NCBI RefSeq assembly: GCF_009617755.1
Contig: NZ_BGZH01000001.1
Coordinates: 1,116,001 to 1,180,000, forward strand
Length of the DNA: 64,000 nt
Direction of reading: 5' to 3'
Origin: Marinobacter salsuginis
GTDB lineage: Bacteria; Pseudomonadota; Gammaproteobacteria; Pseudomonadales; Oleiphilaceae
Numbering within the stretch: the stretch's first letter is position 1; the number at the start of each line of letters is the position of its first letter. The notes below the pieces were generated by a model, which had not been told where the DNA came from, ran no database searches, and worked only from the letters and a program-made list of their open reading frames with translations. A program made the translations under genes and the position numbers. Of the stretch, positions 7,775 through 16,322 are shown piece after piece.

Positions 7775-8323
7775 TCAGTCCTCCTTACGCTGTTTCTCGA
7801 GCATGTCCGGCTGCAGGATTTCGATCCAGTAGCCGTCCGGGTCTTTGATGAAGGCCAGGCCTTTCATCTTGCCGTCGTCCGGCTTTTTCACGAATTCCAC
7901 ACCGAGCTTTTCAAACCGGTCGCAGGCGGCATAGACGTCTGGCACGGCAACACCAATGTGGCCAAAGCCCTGGGGCTCGTCGTTGCCATTGTGGTAGCCA
8001 AAGTCGTTGTCGTCTTCGGTGCCCCAGTTGTGGGTCAGCTCAAGCATGGCTTCGCGGCCGAAGGTGTAGGTGGTCCGGTGGGCATCGTCATGAGGAACCA
8101 GACCAGCCTGACGATCATCCAGGTAACCCAGGAAATACAGGGTGAACTTCATTTCGGGGAAGTCCAGTTTGCGAACCAGGCGCATGCCCATCACTCGGGT
8201 GTAAAAGTCCATGGAGCGCTCGGGTTCCTTGATGCGCATCATGGTCTGGTTGAATACGTAGCCTTCGGTTTCGGGAACGGGTTCTTCGTATAGGCCGGGG
8301 GCCTGTTCGAAATGCTTGGGCAT
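7775..8323 (-). CDS. gloA: Lactoylglutathione lyase (glyoxalase I)
   Basis: The 182-residue protein isomerises the methylglyoxal-glutathione hemithioacetal to S-lactoylglutathione. It shows the long proteobacterial/eukaryotic-type fold with two VOC half-modules: [20 protein letters not shown] with the metal-site Gln and [14 protein letters not shown] with a Glu, then [20 protein letters not shown] and [11 protein letters not shown] with the remaining His and Glu. It converges tail to tail with the EamA gene only 6 bases away. The ATG lies after a purine-rich site (AAAGGG). Confidence 0.93.
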   Translation of the reverse strand: MPKHFEQAPGLYEEPVPETEGYVFNQTMMRIKEPERSMDFYTRVMGMRLVRKLDFPEMKFTLYFLGYLDDRQAGLVPHDDAHRTTYTFGREAMLELTHNWGTEDDNDFGYHNGNDEPQGFGHIGVAVPDVYAACDRFEKLGVEFVKKPDDGKMKGLAFIKDPDGYWIEILQPDMLEKQRKED

Positions 8324-8408
8324 TTTGGTTTTCCCTTTTTTGCGTGGAGTTTAAACCATATACCTGTGTGCGTTTCAGAGGGATTTCAAGGGTGTGAAAA
8401 AGAGTGCG

Positions 8409-8449
8409 AAAAAAGACCCCGGGGTCAGAGACTAGCCTGCGGGGTCTTG
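8409..8449 (-). terminator. Terminator of alkB
   Basis: On the minus strand a stem AAGACCCCG / CGGGGTCTT closes a loop of about 18 bases and is followed by six T's, 12 bases after the alkB stop codon. The loop holds a second GACCCC segment, so alternative pairings exist. Confidence 0.7.
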
Positions 8450-8460
8450 AGGGCCGGTTT

Positions 8461-9597
8461 TTATGCCAGCTGGTGTTCCTCGCCTTGGTAATAAGCCTCC
8501 ACTCTTGGGTTCATTACTCGCCGCCAGAGTGGGGGGAACATTGCCAGGACGATCATTGCCGAGTAGCCGGCTGGTAGTTGGGGGGCTACGTCGTGGTGGC
8601 GGAGGATCTGGTAGCGTCTCTTGGCCCAGGCGTGGTGGTCGCTGTGGCGTTGGAGGTGGAACAGGAAGACGTTGGTCAGGAAGTAGTTGCTGTTCCAGCT
8701 GTGTTCGGGGCCGGTGCGTTCGTAGCGGCCGTTTTCGAGTTTTCTGCGGTGCAAACCGTAGTGTTCGAGGTAGTTGACGATTTCCAGCAGGGTGAAGGCG
8801 ATAAAACTCTGCCCGAGGAAGAAGACGGCGCCGAGCCAGCCGAAGGCGATGGTGAAGGCGGCCAGTACCAGGGCGCTGAGGCTGTACCACCAGATCAGTT
8901 CGTTGTGCCAGCTAACAGTCTTGTGGCCTTTGCGTTGGAGGCGTTCGGCTTCCAGTTTCCAGGCGTTAATGAAGTTGCGTACGTAGGCCTGGGGCAGGAA
9001 GTTGTAGAGGGACTGGTTGTATCTGGATGAGGAGGCGTCTTCCGGGGTTGAGACGTGGACATGGTGGCCGCGTAGGTGTTCGACTTTGAAGCCGGCGTAG
9101 CAGACCAGTGACAGCAGGAAGCCGCCAGACCGGGTTTCGAGTTTTTCGTCTTTGTGGATGAGTTCGTGGGCGACGTTGATGCCGAGGCCGCCGACGATGC
9201 CGATGGAGACAATCCAGCCAATGCTTCCTATCAGGCTGAATGTACCGGAAGCCAGTTCCAGCATGCTCCAGACCAGCAAGGCTGCGAAGCCAGCAACCCA
9301 GCCCAGTGTGATGGCCTTGTAGAAACGCTCGCCGACCATTCTTGGCACGTCGGTTTCTTCATCCGGGTTCAGGGAATCCTTGCCCAGCAGCATGTCCAGC
9401 ACCGGAATGATCCCGAAGACAACGACGGGGACGCCCCAGGAAAACAGGTTTACCAGATCAGTGGCGTGGCCGGCGGCCAGCAGCAGAGGGGGCAGCACCA
9501 GCGGCACCATGGCGATCAGGTAGCTGTACTTCTTGAGGGTCAGCAATATTCGCCGGCGGGTGGCCTCGCGATTTACCGATAACTGCGTCGTGCTCAT
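8461..9597 (-). CDS. alkB: Alkane 1-monooxygenase (AlkB)
   Basis: An integral-membrane non-haem di-iron hydroxylase that oxidises medium-chain n-alkanes to 1-alkanols, using electrons from rubredoxin. The 378-residue protein has about six membrane segments and all His clusters: HELIH (144-148), HLRGHHVH (174-181), the AlkB signature NYLEHYGLHRRK (275-286) and LQRHSDHH (315-322). These distinguish it from fatty acid desaturases and xylene monooxygenase. The ATG is preceded by GGAGAG. Rubredoxin and rubredoxin reductase genes are not in the window. A divergent GntR-type gene shares the upstream region and probably controls it. Confidence 0.95.
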   Translation of the reverse strand: MSTTQLSVNREATRRRILLTLKKYSYLIAMVPLVLPPLLLAAGHATDLVNLFSWGVPVVVFGIIPVLDMLLGKDSLNPDEETDVPRMVGERFYKAITLGWVAGFAALLVWSMLELASGTFSLIGSIGWIVSIGIVGGLGINVAHELIHKDEKLETRSGGFLLSLVCYAGFKVEHLRGHHVHVSTPEDASSSRYNQSLYNFLPQAYVRNFINAWKLEAERLQRKGHKTVSWHNELIWWYSLSALVLAAFTIAFGWLGAVFFLGQSFIAFTLLEIVNYLEHYGLHRRKLENGRYERTGPEHSWNSNYFLTNVFLFHLQRHSDHHAWAKRRYQILRHHDVAPQLPAGYSAMIVLAMFPPLWRRVMNPRVEAYYQGEEHQLA

Positions 9598-9657
9598 TGG
9601 GTTCTCTCCATCAAATGCTTGTTGGTGAAACTCTGATCACCTGTTGTTTTATGCATT

Positions 9658-9670
9658 ATTGTCCTACAAT
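9658..9670. promoter_or_regulatory. Operator-like palindrome between alkB and the GntR gene
   Basis: ATTGTCCTACAAT is a perfect inverted repeat (ATTGT-N3-ACAAT) containing TNGTNNNACNA, the general half-site pattern of FadR-subfamily GntR regulators. It lies about 60 bases upstream of the alkB start, and TACAAT could also serve as a -10 element for the divergent gene. Binding by the neighbouring regulator is inferred. Confidence 0.5.
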
Positions 9671-9848
9671 ACATCAGTCGTCAACCAATGGGCGGGAGTT
9701 TTTTGACAATCATCAGGAACCCTCGGCGGATCAAGGTGTTGTGGCTGTCAGACTCAGAGGCTGTGATAAACTCATGCGCACGCATTCCCACGCAGGCCGG
9801 CTTACCGCAGCAGCCGACCGGTTTTTAAGACCTGTTCAGAGAGCCTTT

Positions 9849-10508
9849 ATGGATTTTCAGGTGCCCAACACTCTGGCCGAGCAGATTGCCAATTACCTGG
9901 CCGAGCGGATCATGAGCGGGCAGATTCGCCCCGGTGAGCGGATTCAGGAGGCGACCCTGGCCGGTGAATTGAAGGTCAGTCGTGCCTCGGTGAAGGAAGC
10001 CTTGTACACACTGGAGCGCTGGCATCTGGTGGAGATCACGCCCCGCAAGGGTGCTTCGGCAACCCGACTGGACGCGGCCCATGCGTCCGAGCTTTACGAT
10101 GTATACATGCATTTGCTGATGATGATGGCGGTGCGTTTGTGCGAGCGCTGGCAGGAGAACGATAAGCCTCAGGTGCTTGGGGCAGTGAGCAAGGCTGTTG
10201 AAAAGATCAACGAGGGCTCTGCTGACATCTCCGGGGTGGTTGAGGCGAGTTTTGATGTGATGGATGCCTGTTGTGAGGTGGTAGGGAATCCTTATCTCAC
10301 GGAGGCTTTGTCGAATTTCAAGCCGGCGGTCAGTCGGGCCTATTATCTGAGCGCGAATCGATATCGGCGGGATCTGGCGCAGACCAGTGAGTTTTTTGCC
10401 AATCTGCCACAGGCGGTGCTGGCGCGGGATTCGGATAAGGCGCAGGCGTTGATTCGGGAGTTTGCGGAGCACCAGAAGTCTCTCATTCAGCAGGCTCTCG
10501 CTTCTTAG
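9849..10508 (+). CDS. GntR/FadR-family regulator divergent from alkB
   Basis: A regulator of about 219 residues. The N-terminus is a GntR winged helix (LAEQIANYLAERIMSGQIRP, then ATLAGELKVSRASVKEALYT) and the C-terminus is an FCD-type helical domain (ASELYDVYMHLLMMMAVRLC). I start at the ATG at 9849, which begins MDFQVPNTL and has AGAGAG upstream; the open frame extends to 9597, but its first 84 residues look non-coding and would overlap the alkB promoter. GntR-type repressors answering to fatty acids or alkanols next to alkB are known in alkane degraders. The effector here is unknown. Confidence 0.82.
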   Translation: MDFQVPNTLAEQIANYLAERIMSGQIRPGERIQEATLAGELKVSRASVKEALYTLERWHLVEITPRKGASATRLDAAHASELYDVYMHLLMMMAVRLCERWQENDKPQVLGAVSKAVEKINEGSADISGVVEASFDVMDACCEVVGNPYLTEALSNFKPAVSRAYYLSANRYRRDLAQTSEFFANLPQAVLARDSDKAQALIREFAEHQKSLIQQALAS

Positions 10509-10832
10509 TCCAGGTTTTGCCTGCCGGCTTGAGACGCATGCAAAGCGAGCAGGCAGGCCTCCCAAAACACGCTGTGAATACATCCGTGTACGCTTGGCTC
10601 CGCCATCCATGGCTCCGCACAGTTTTGGGAGGCCTGCCTGCCCGCTTCGCCCCATCCTCTGTGGTTACATATACATGTGACAGGGCTCACAGATCTTTGT
10701 CCCTCCCCCGCTTATCGTAACAGTCTGTAACAAACCAAAGTTCTGCTGCATAGGTTGTGCTGTCCCCCTGCGGCCCGGGGAGTGTTTGAACGCTCTCCCC
10801 TAAAAACAATAAACCGGACTTTTGGGGCCACC
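10509..10832. other. Intergenic gap carrying a long hairpin repeat
   Basis: This 324-base gap has no convincing gene. Its left two thirds is the palindromic element listed at 10545-10645. The rest (10670-10830) presumably holds the promoter of the DUF6160 gene; nothing more specific could be identified. Confidence 0.5.
10545..10645. repeat. Hairpin repeat with conserved core and copy-specific arms, copy 1
   Basis: Two 24-base arms (10545-10568 and 10622-10645) are complementary with one mismatch. Between them lies a 53-base core that starts ACGCTGTGAATACATCC, continues TGTACGCTTG, and ends in a smaller inner hairpin around GCCATCCATGGC. The core is shared with the element at 30753-30858, but the arms are not. 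It may act as a terminator for the GntR gene. Confidence 0.8.
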
Positions 10833-11855
10833 ATGACTCAGTCACTTGCCTGTCGTCGAAACACCACGTCGTCCACGCTCTCGCTCTGGGTGCTTGCGCT
10901 CTCCCTTCCATTGCCCGCCATGGCGGAGTTCAGGCCGCTGGATGATGGGGCGCTGTCTGGTGTAACCGGTCAGGCGGGTGTGACGATTGAGCTGGAGACC
11001 AGGCTCAGCATTGATCGGTTCAGCTGGATTGATGAGGGTTCGTTGAATGTGAACGGGCTGAGGTTGTCCGGGCAGAACGATACGGTGCTGGATAACATGA
11101 AGCTGACGATCGATATTGCTGGCGATGGGGAAGTGCTGGAGCACGGGTTTTCGGAGATCGCGCGGCGTGCCGATGCGGGGTTGTTGGACCCAACCGATCC
11201 GGATGTGGCCGATGCTCTGGCGAAGTATTCCGTCGCGGGCTCTTTTGGGAAGCAGTTCAATAGCGGTGATCTGGTGATGCACCTCGGTGCAACCGATTAT
11301 GGCGATCCGACCAGTGTGGATGAATACCTGCAGGCGGTGGATTTTGAGCTGGCAGTGGACAGTGTGACTACTTCGGGTAGCGAGGGTTCAGCCACACTGT
11401 TCTCGGACATCCTGCTGCAGGGGCACATCGGGCCAACAGATCTGGTGATTACCAACGACGGAACCGCTACTCGCACACTGGCGAACGGCAACGAGGTGTC
11501 CGGCTCTGAACTGCAGCTGGATACCCATTTCGAGATTACCAACGGTAGCCTCAACTGGGATGCGGCGGATGTGATTCTGCTGTTCAACTTCGCCGCGGTC
11601 GGTATTGAGGGTTTGCAGATTCATAACCGGCGGGGCGATGACACGCTGGGGCATTTCGGCATGGCCAGTGCGACTGCCAAGCTGTCCCGGGGCACCAGCG
11701 CCGCCTCGGGCAAGGAAGGGCTTTCGGTACATGACGTTGAGTTCCGGGCGGATATTGATATGCCGGTCTTCAAGATGGGCGGCACCAGTATTGGTAGCGT
11801 TCAGTTCACGGACTTTGCCATCACCAACACCACCATGATGGTGTATGGCCACTAG
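10833..11855 (+). CDS. DUF6160-type secreted protein
   Basis: About 341 residues with a signal peptide ending near LPAMA (residue 31) and the typical opening FRPLDDGALSGVTGQAGVTI of DUF6160-type proteins, in which a short D-x-x-L-x-x-VTGQAG motif starts the mature chain. The rest is rich in beta-strand-like Asp/Gly/Thr segments and lacks cysteines, consistent with a periplasmic or surface beta structure. No enzymatic motif is visible. The ATG at 10833 is preferred over an upstream GTG at 10755 because the signal peptide starts directly after it. Function unknown. Confidence 0.65.
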   Translation: MTQSLACRRNTTSSTLSLWVLALSLPLPAMAEFRPLDDGALSGVTGQAGVTIELETRLSIDRFSWIDEGSLNVNGLRLSGQNDTVLDNMKLTIDIAGDGEVLEHGFSEIARRADAGLLDPTDPDVADALAKYSVAGSFGKQFNSGDLVMHLGATDYGDPTSVDEYLQAVDFELAVDSVTTSGSEGSATLFSDILLQGHIGPTDLVITNDGTATRTLANGNEVSGSELQLDTHFEITNGSLNWDAADVILLFNFAAVGIEGLQIHNRRGDDTLGHFGMASATAKLSRGTSAASGKEGLSVHDVEFRADIDMPVFKMGGTSIGSVQFTDFAITNTTMMVYGH

Positions 11856-11920
11856 CCGGACACTGGACACCCACCACACCCTACCCTGTAAACTGCCCGT
11901 CTCACTCTGACGGGCAGCCC

Positions 11921-12979
11921 ATGACTCACTCCACGGACATCGACTATTCGAAACGCGCCTCTGGAAAAAGGCTGGCGATGTTCAGCCTGTTGTTTGTGGC
12001 GCTTACCGCTGCCGGGCTGTATGCCGTTTACGACCTGTTTGCCGAACGCACCCTTACTTTTGATGCCAGGCTGATCGCTCCGGGGACCCTTTTATCGGTG
12101 GCTGGCCTGTTGCTGGTTTATTTCATCTCCGATGGCCTTCGGCTTTATTTTACCCTTCGTGCTCTGGGGCATCGGCTGCCGCTGCCGGCGATGTTCCGGC
12201 TGGTATTTATCAATCTGTTTTTCTCCAACATCACACCGATGGCCACCGGCGGCGGTTTCGCACAGATCTGGTTCCTTAGCCAACATGGCGTTCCGGTTGG
12301 CAGGGCCACGGCAGCCACAACGATCCGAACGGTACTGGCGGTATTGTTCATTTTCTCGCTCACGCCGGTATTTCTGCTCACGCTCAAGCCCCTGGACGGC
12401 AACTCAATTGTCGGTGATATCGGCACCGCGCTGGCGCTTCTGATCGTTCTATACCTTGGCTTTTTCCTGGTGCTGTTGTTCCGGACGCGCTGGCTGATTG
12501 GCCCATTGACCCGTCTGCTGCGGGCTGCACGTCGACTGCACCTGATCAGTGAGCGCCGCCACCGGCAATGGCAGTTCAAGGCACGCAGGGAGATGCTGCG
12601 GCTGTCACGGAGCTTTGGCGATTATCTGCGCGGCGCTCCGGTGTTCGTCTGGCTGTCCATCCTGTTCACGGCCATCTTCTTACTCAGTCTGTTCAGTTTC
12701 CCGGCGCTTTTGATGCACAGTCTGGACTACAGTGTTGATTATGTGATGTCAGTGGGCCTGCTGGTGGTGACGACCTTCGTTATGTATTTTTCACCCACGC
12801 CTGGTGCCTCCGGTATCTCGGAAGGTGTTTTCGGGAGCTTTTTCCGGGATATCCTCTCTGGTAACCACTTGATACAAGTTATCGTCTGCTGGCGCCTGCT
12901 CACCATCTACCTGGGCATGATCATCGGGCTGGTGGTGCTGCAGAAGGAACTTGTCGCCAATCGCAGGAGAGCCGGATGA
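11921..12979 (+). CDS. UPF0104 / lysylphosphatidylglycerol synthase-type membrane protein
   Basis: A 352-residue protein with about eight membrane segments. The motif LFFSNITPMATGGGFAQIWF (about residues 105-124) and YFSPTPGASGISEGVFGSFF near 287-306 are signatures of the UPF0104/LPG-synthase membrane domain, which moves lipids or assists glycolipid synthesis. There is no aminoacyl-transfer domain, so it is not a full MprF. Its stop overlaps the next gene's start (ATGA), coupling it to the phosphoesterase-like/glycosyltransferase fusion. Together they suggest synthesis and translocation of a membrane glycolipid (inference). Confidence 0.8.
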   Translation: MTHSTDIDYSKRASGKRLAMFSLLFVALTAAGLYAVYDLFAERTLTFDARLIAPGTLLSVAGLLLVYFISDGLRLYFTLRALGHRLPLPAMFRLVFINLFFSNITPMATGGGFAQIWFLSQHGVPVGRATAATTIRTVLAVLFIFSLTPVFLLTLKPLDGNSIVGDIGTALALLIVLYLGFFLVLLFRTRWLIGPLTRLLRAARRLHLISERRHRQWQFKARREMLRLSRSFGDYLRGAPVFVWLSILFTAIFLLSLFSFPALLMHSLDYSVDYVMSVGLLVVTTFVMYFSPTPGASGISEGVFGSFFRDILSGNHLIQVIVCWRLLTIYLGMIIGLVVLQKELVANRRRAG

Positions 12980-15219
12980 TTTTCCGCAACCCCCTCAAGC
13001 TTCTGTTCTACCTCTGCCTGCTGGTGGTGTTTCTGCTGGTGGGCTACAAGACCTATCTGAACCTGTTCACAGAGGATTTCGAGGGGATCCATACCGAGCA
13101 GGTGGAGCAGATCTATCGTGAGCTTGACCCCGGTGAATCATTCAGCTTTGCGGTGGTGGGTAACATCAACAACTCGGTGGGGGTTTTCGAGGACCGCATC
13201 ATTCCGGAACTGAACCGGTCCGGGCTCGATTTTCTGGTCTCGGCGGGTAATGCAGTCAGCGGCGGTGGCGAAGACAAGTACCGGGCCCTCTACGGCACTC
13301 TGAGCCATCTGGAGATTCCCTACCTGCTGACCTTCGGCGCCCACGAGTTTGAGGATTTTGGCAGTTTCCGTTTCTACGATCACTTCGGCCCGCACTTCTT
13401 CAGCATAGAGGCAGGTGCCGCCCGGTTGATTTTCCTCGACAGCACCGGGAAAACCCCCTGGCGCTGGCAGATCCGCTGGCTGAAGGATCTGCTGGCCCAG
13501 GACAGCTCAAAGGCCCGAATTCTGTTCATAGGGCATCCTCCCCTGCACCCGGACGAAAACGCTCCGTTCGATCAGAAGGATGATTACCTGGCGCCGCCCG
13601 AGTTCCGGGACGCACTGCTTCAGACAATCGAAGAGCATGATGTTGACCGGGTGTTTTCCGCCAACCTGTCGCTCTATTCCGAAAAGACGGTCGGAGACAC
13701 CACGTTTGTTACCACCGGCGGTGCCGGTGGCCTGGTCATGAACAACGACACCAGTTTCTATCACTATGTGCGGGTCGATGTGGGCTCCGATGGCGAGGTA
13801 AGCCACAACCTGGAGCGCCTCGAAGTAGGCCAGCATCCGATTCTGAAGCGGCTGGAGAGTCTCTGGTTCTTCATTTACTCCCTGTTCTACACCGGCTACC
13901 TCAATTTCATTCTGATTGTCGCCGTGTTTGCGGCCATTGCCATCAAACTCTACGGCGCCATTTTTATCGGCAAGGATTATTACCCGGACTACGATCTGGA
14001 CCCGGCCCCCTGGCTCGAAAAACCGATGCGGGTGGCGATGTTTACCAACAACTACCTGCCCTTTATTGGCGGCGTGCCGATTTCCATCGAACGCCTGCGT
14101 CGGGGTCTGGAAGCCCTTGGCGATAAACTTCTTATAGTGGCGCCCCGTTACAAAGGACAGCCTGAGGCCGAACCCCACGTACTTCGGGTGCCCTCACTTC
14201 TGGCCATGGGAGAAAAGCGGGAATTCAGGTTGGCCAACATTTTCCTCGCGCGGATCCGCAAGCGAGTGCGGGCTTTCAAGCCGGATATTATCCATCTGCA
14301 TCATCCGTTCTGGCTGGGGTCGCTAGGTCTGTTCGTGGCGCGTACCCTGAGTATACCGGCCATCTATACCTACCATACCCGGCTGGAGCACTATGCCCAC
14401 TTTGTGCCACTTCCGGGCATGCTGTTCCGGAACCTGATCTCCCACGCCCTGATCAAGCGGTTTGCCAACAAGTGCGACGGCGTGATCGTGCCAACCTACT
14501 CGACCGAGGAATACCTGCGGATGATTGGGGTGAAGACGCCGACGTTCGTGCAGCCAACCGGCATCGAATACCACAAATTCCAGGACGTTCAGCAGGAAGA
14601 CATCAAGAAGCTCCGTGACAGACTGGAACTGAAAGACGAAAAAGTGTTCGTCAGCGTCTCCCGGCTTTCCAATGAGAAGAATATCGACTTCATGATCGAG
14701 GCCATTGATGCTCTCAGGCGGGAAACCGATGTGCCCTTCCGGTTCCTGATGATCGGCGATGGCCACCAGAAAGACCGGCTGCAAAAGAAGATTGAAGATC
14801 TCGGGCTCCAACAACACTTCACCCTGGTCGGCGCCGTTCCGCCGGACGAGATGGCCACCTGGTATCGGCTTGGCGATGCCTTCCTGTTTGCCTCGATATC
14901 CGAAACCCAGGGCATGGTCATTCTTGAGGCCATGGCCGCCGGCTTGCCGGTAGTCGCGGTGCGATCCAGCGGTATTGAGGACGTGGTTCGGCACGGGTTC
15001 AACGGATTCAAAACGCCGGAGAAACAGGACCAGTGGCGGGCGCAGGTGAAAAAACTGCTGGAAGACGACGAACTGCGCGAGAAGCTTTCCTCCCAGGCCC
15101 TGGAGTTTGCCGGGGATTATTCGGTAGAGCAGTTTGCCAGTGACGTTCGCACCATCTACGCCACCACCCTGGCCATGTACGACAAGAAGCGAAAAGGATC
15201 GGTGCTTCGACCCGAATAA
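12976..15219 (+). CDS. Fusion: membrane-anchored degenerate phosphoesterase domain + GT4 glycosyltransferase
   Basis: A 747-residue protein in three parts. Residues 8-25 form a membrane anchor. Residues about 50-285 resemble a calcineurin-like metallophosphoesterase (GHPPLHPDENAPF near 196, then FVTTGGAGG), but the metal-binding blocks are altered: GNINN and SAGNAV where GDxH and GDxx are expected, GAHEF instead of GNHE, and SANLSLY where GHxH is expected. Residues about 305-335 are membrane segments. From 361 a complete GT4 glycosyltransferase follows: MRVAMFTNNYLPFIGGVPIS, a donor-side SRLSNEKNID and the ETQGMVILEAMAAG E-x7-E region. The GT half resembles diacylglycerol glucosyl/glucuronosyl transferases. 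It starts inside the UPF0104 stop codon. The glycosyltransferase call is firm; the fusion's function is unknown. Confidence 0.85.
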   Translation: MIFRNPLKLLFYLCLLVVFLLVGYKTYLNLFTEDFEGIHTEQVEQIYRELDPGESFSFAVVGNINNSVGVFEDRIIPELNRSGLDFLVSAGNAVSGGGEDKYRALYGTLSHLEIPYLLTFGAHEFEDFGSFRFYDHFGPHFFSIEAGAARLIFLDSTGKTPWRWQIRWLKDLLAQDSSKARILFIGHPPLHPDENAPFDQKDDYLAPPEFRDALLQTIEEHDVDRVFSANLSLYSEKTVGDTTFVTTGGAGGLVMNNDTSFYHYVRVDVGSDGEVSHNLERLEVGQHPILKRLESLWFFIYSLFYTGYLNFILIVAVFAAIAIKLYGAIFIGKDYYPDYDLDPAPWLEKPMRVAMFTNNYLPFIGGVPISIERLRRGLEALGDKLLIVAPRYKGQPEAEPHVLRVPSLLAMGEKREFRLANIFLARIRKRVRAFKPDIIHLHHPFWLGSLGLFVARTLSIPAIYTYHTRLEHYAHFVPLPGMLFRNLISHALIKRFANKCDGVIVPTYSTEEYLRMIGVKTPTFVQPTGIEYHKFQDVQQEDIKKLRDRLELKDEKVFVSVSRLSNEKNIDFMIEAIDALRRETDVPFRFLMIGDGHQKDRLQKKIEDLGLQQHFTLVGAVPPDEMATWYRLGDAFLFASISETQGMVILEAMAAGLPVVAVRSSGIEDVVRHGFNGFKTPEKQDQWRAQVKKLLEDDELREKLSSQALEFAGDYSVEQFASDVRTIYATTLAMYDKKRKGSVLRPE

Positions 15220-15310
15220 GTAGGGTTACGGTTTTCCTGGCGGAGCTGATCGGGCTAGACTCAATTCACGTATTACAAAGACAGTTTTCACCCTCGGATC
15301 GACCTGATGA

Positions 15311-16270
15311 ATGGAGAGTAACGTGAGCGGTATCCCTGTCGGAATCAGCACCTGCCTGCTGGGAAAGGAAGTTCGCCATGACGGCGGCCATAAACATTCC
15401 CGTTACTGCACCCAGGTGCTTTCAAAGCATTTTGATTTCCGCTCCATCTGCCCTGAGCTGGAAGCGGGCCTGGGCGTTCCACGCCCTGCCATCCACCTGC
15501 GCGAGTACAGTGAGGGCCTGCGCCTGATCGAAACCAAGGGGGCTGCGGACCATACCGATGCCATGCAGGGCTTTATCGACCAGGTCATGCCCACCCTGGC
15601 TGACCTGCGCGGCTACATCCTGATGGCCAAGTCTCCCAGCTGCGGCTTGGAGCGGATCAAGGTCCACAATGAGGATGGCAACGTCATCCGCCGCGATGGC
15701 CGGGGCATGTTTGCCGAGGCGCTGCTGAAGGCTTATCCGCTGATGCCGGTGGAGGAAGAAGGACGTCTCAATGACGACATGATCCGGGAAAACTTCATTG
15801 AGCGTGTATTTGCCTACGACGACTGGATGCAGAACGTGGCCGGCGACAAGCTTTCCGCTCAGGCGCTGATCGAGTTTCATACCCGCCACAAGTTTCAGCT
15901 TCTTGCCCACTCGGAGCGAATCTACCGCCAGCTCGGCCCCATGCTGGGAGACCTGAAATCCGAACCTTTGGAAGCTATTGCGGAGCGCTACATCCACCAG
16001 TTTATGGAGGCTATGAGCAAGAAGGTGAGCCGGGGTTCACACATGAACGCCATGCAGCACCTGATGGGCTACCTGAGGGACTCCATGGGTGATGAAGATC
16101 GCAAGGTACTGATGGAGCAGATGGAGGCATACCGCCGTGGGGAAGTGCCGCTGGTGGTGCCGATGACCCTGCTGCGCATGGCTCAACGGAGAGAGCCGGT
16201 GGACTACCTGCATGCCCAGCAGTATCTGACGCCATACCCGGATGAGCTGGGCCTCAGAAACAACGTTTGA
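15311..16270 (+). CDS. DUF523 + DUF1722 protein (YbgA-like)
   Basis: A 319-residue protein with two domains of unknown biochemistry. The N-terminal DUF523 (about residues 8-150) shows the cysteines PVGISTCLLG, SICPEL and MAKSPSCGLERI. The C-terminal DUF1722 (YbgA-like) starts near 195 with LIEFHTRHKFQLLAHSERIY. Proteins of this two-domain type often lie near photolyase or stress genes; no such neighbour is seen here. The ATG at 15311 is used; a GTG at 15323 with GGAG seven bases upstream is an equally plausible start. The gene is followed by a strong symmetrical hairpin. Confidence 0.85.
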   Translation: MESNVSGIPVGISTCLLGKEVRHDGGHKHSRYCTQVLSKHFDFRSICPELEAGLGVPRPAIHLREYSEGLRLIETKGAADHTDAMQGFIDQVMPTLADLRGYILMAKSPSCGLERIKVHNEDGNVIRRDGRGMFAEALLKAYPLMPVEEEGRLNDDMIRENFIERVFAYDDWMQNVAGDKLSAQALIEFHTRHKFQLLAHSERIYRQLGPMLGDLKSEPLEAIAERYIHQFMEAMSKKVSRGSHMNAMQHLMGYLRDSMGDEDRKVLMEQMEAYRRGEVPLVVPMTLLRMAQRREPVDYLHAQQYLTPYPDELGLRNNV

Positions 16271-16276
16271 ATCCTT

Positions 16277-16313
16277 AGCCTGGGTCAGATGAACACTTCA
16301 TCTGACCCAGGCT
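16277..16313. terminator. Bidirectional hairpin between convergent genes
   Basis: A perfect 17-bp stem (16277-16293 with 16297-16313) with a 3-base loop separates two converging genes. The stem contains GGGTCAGATGAA and its complement. No long T-tract follows on either strand, so termination may be weak or Rho-assisted, or the element may be a dispersed repeat. Confidence 0.6.
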
Positions 16314-16322
16314 TCCACGTCC

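Noticed and set aside
9597..9848. 84-residue N-terminal extension of the GntR gene divergent from alkB
   Set aside because: The extension would start next to the alkB start codon, overlap its promoter and operator, and has no family-like residues.
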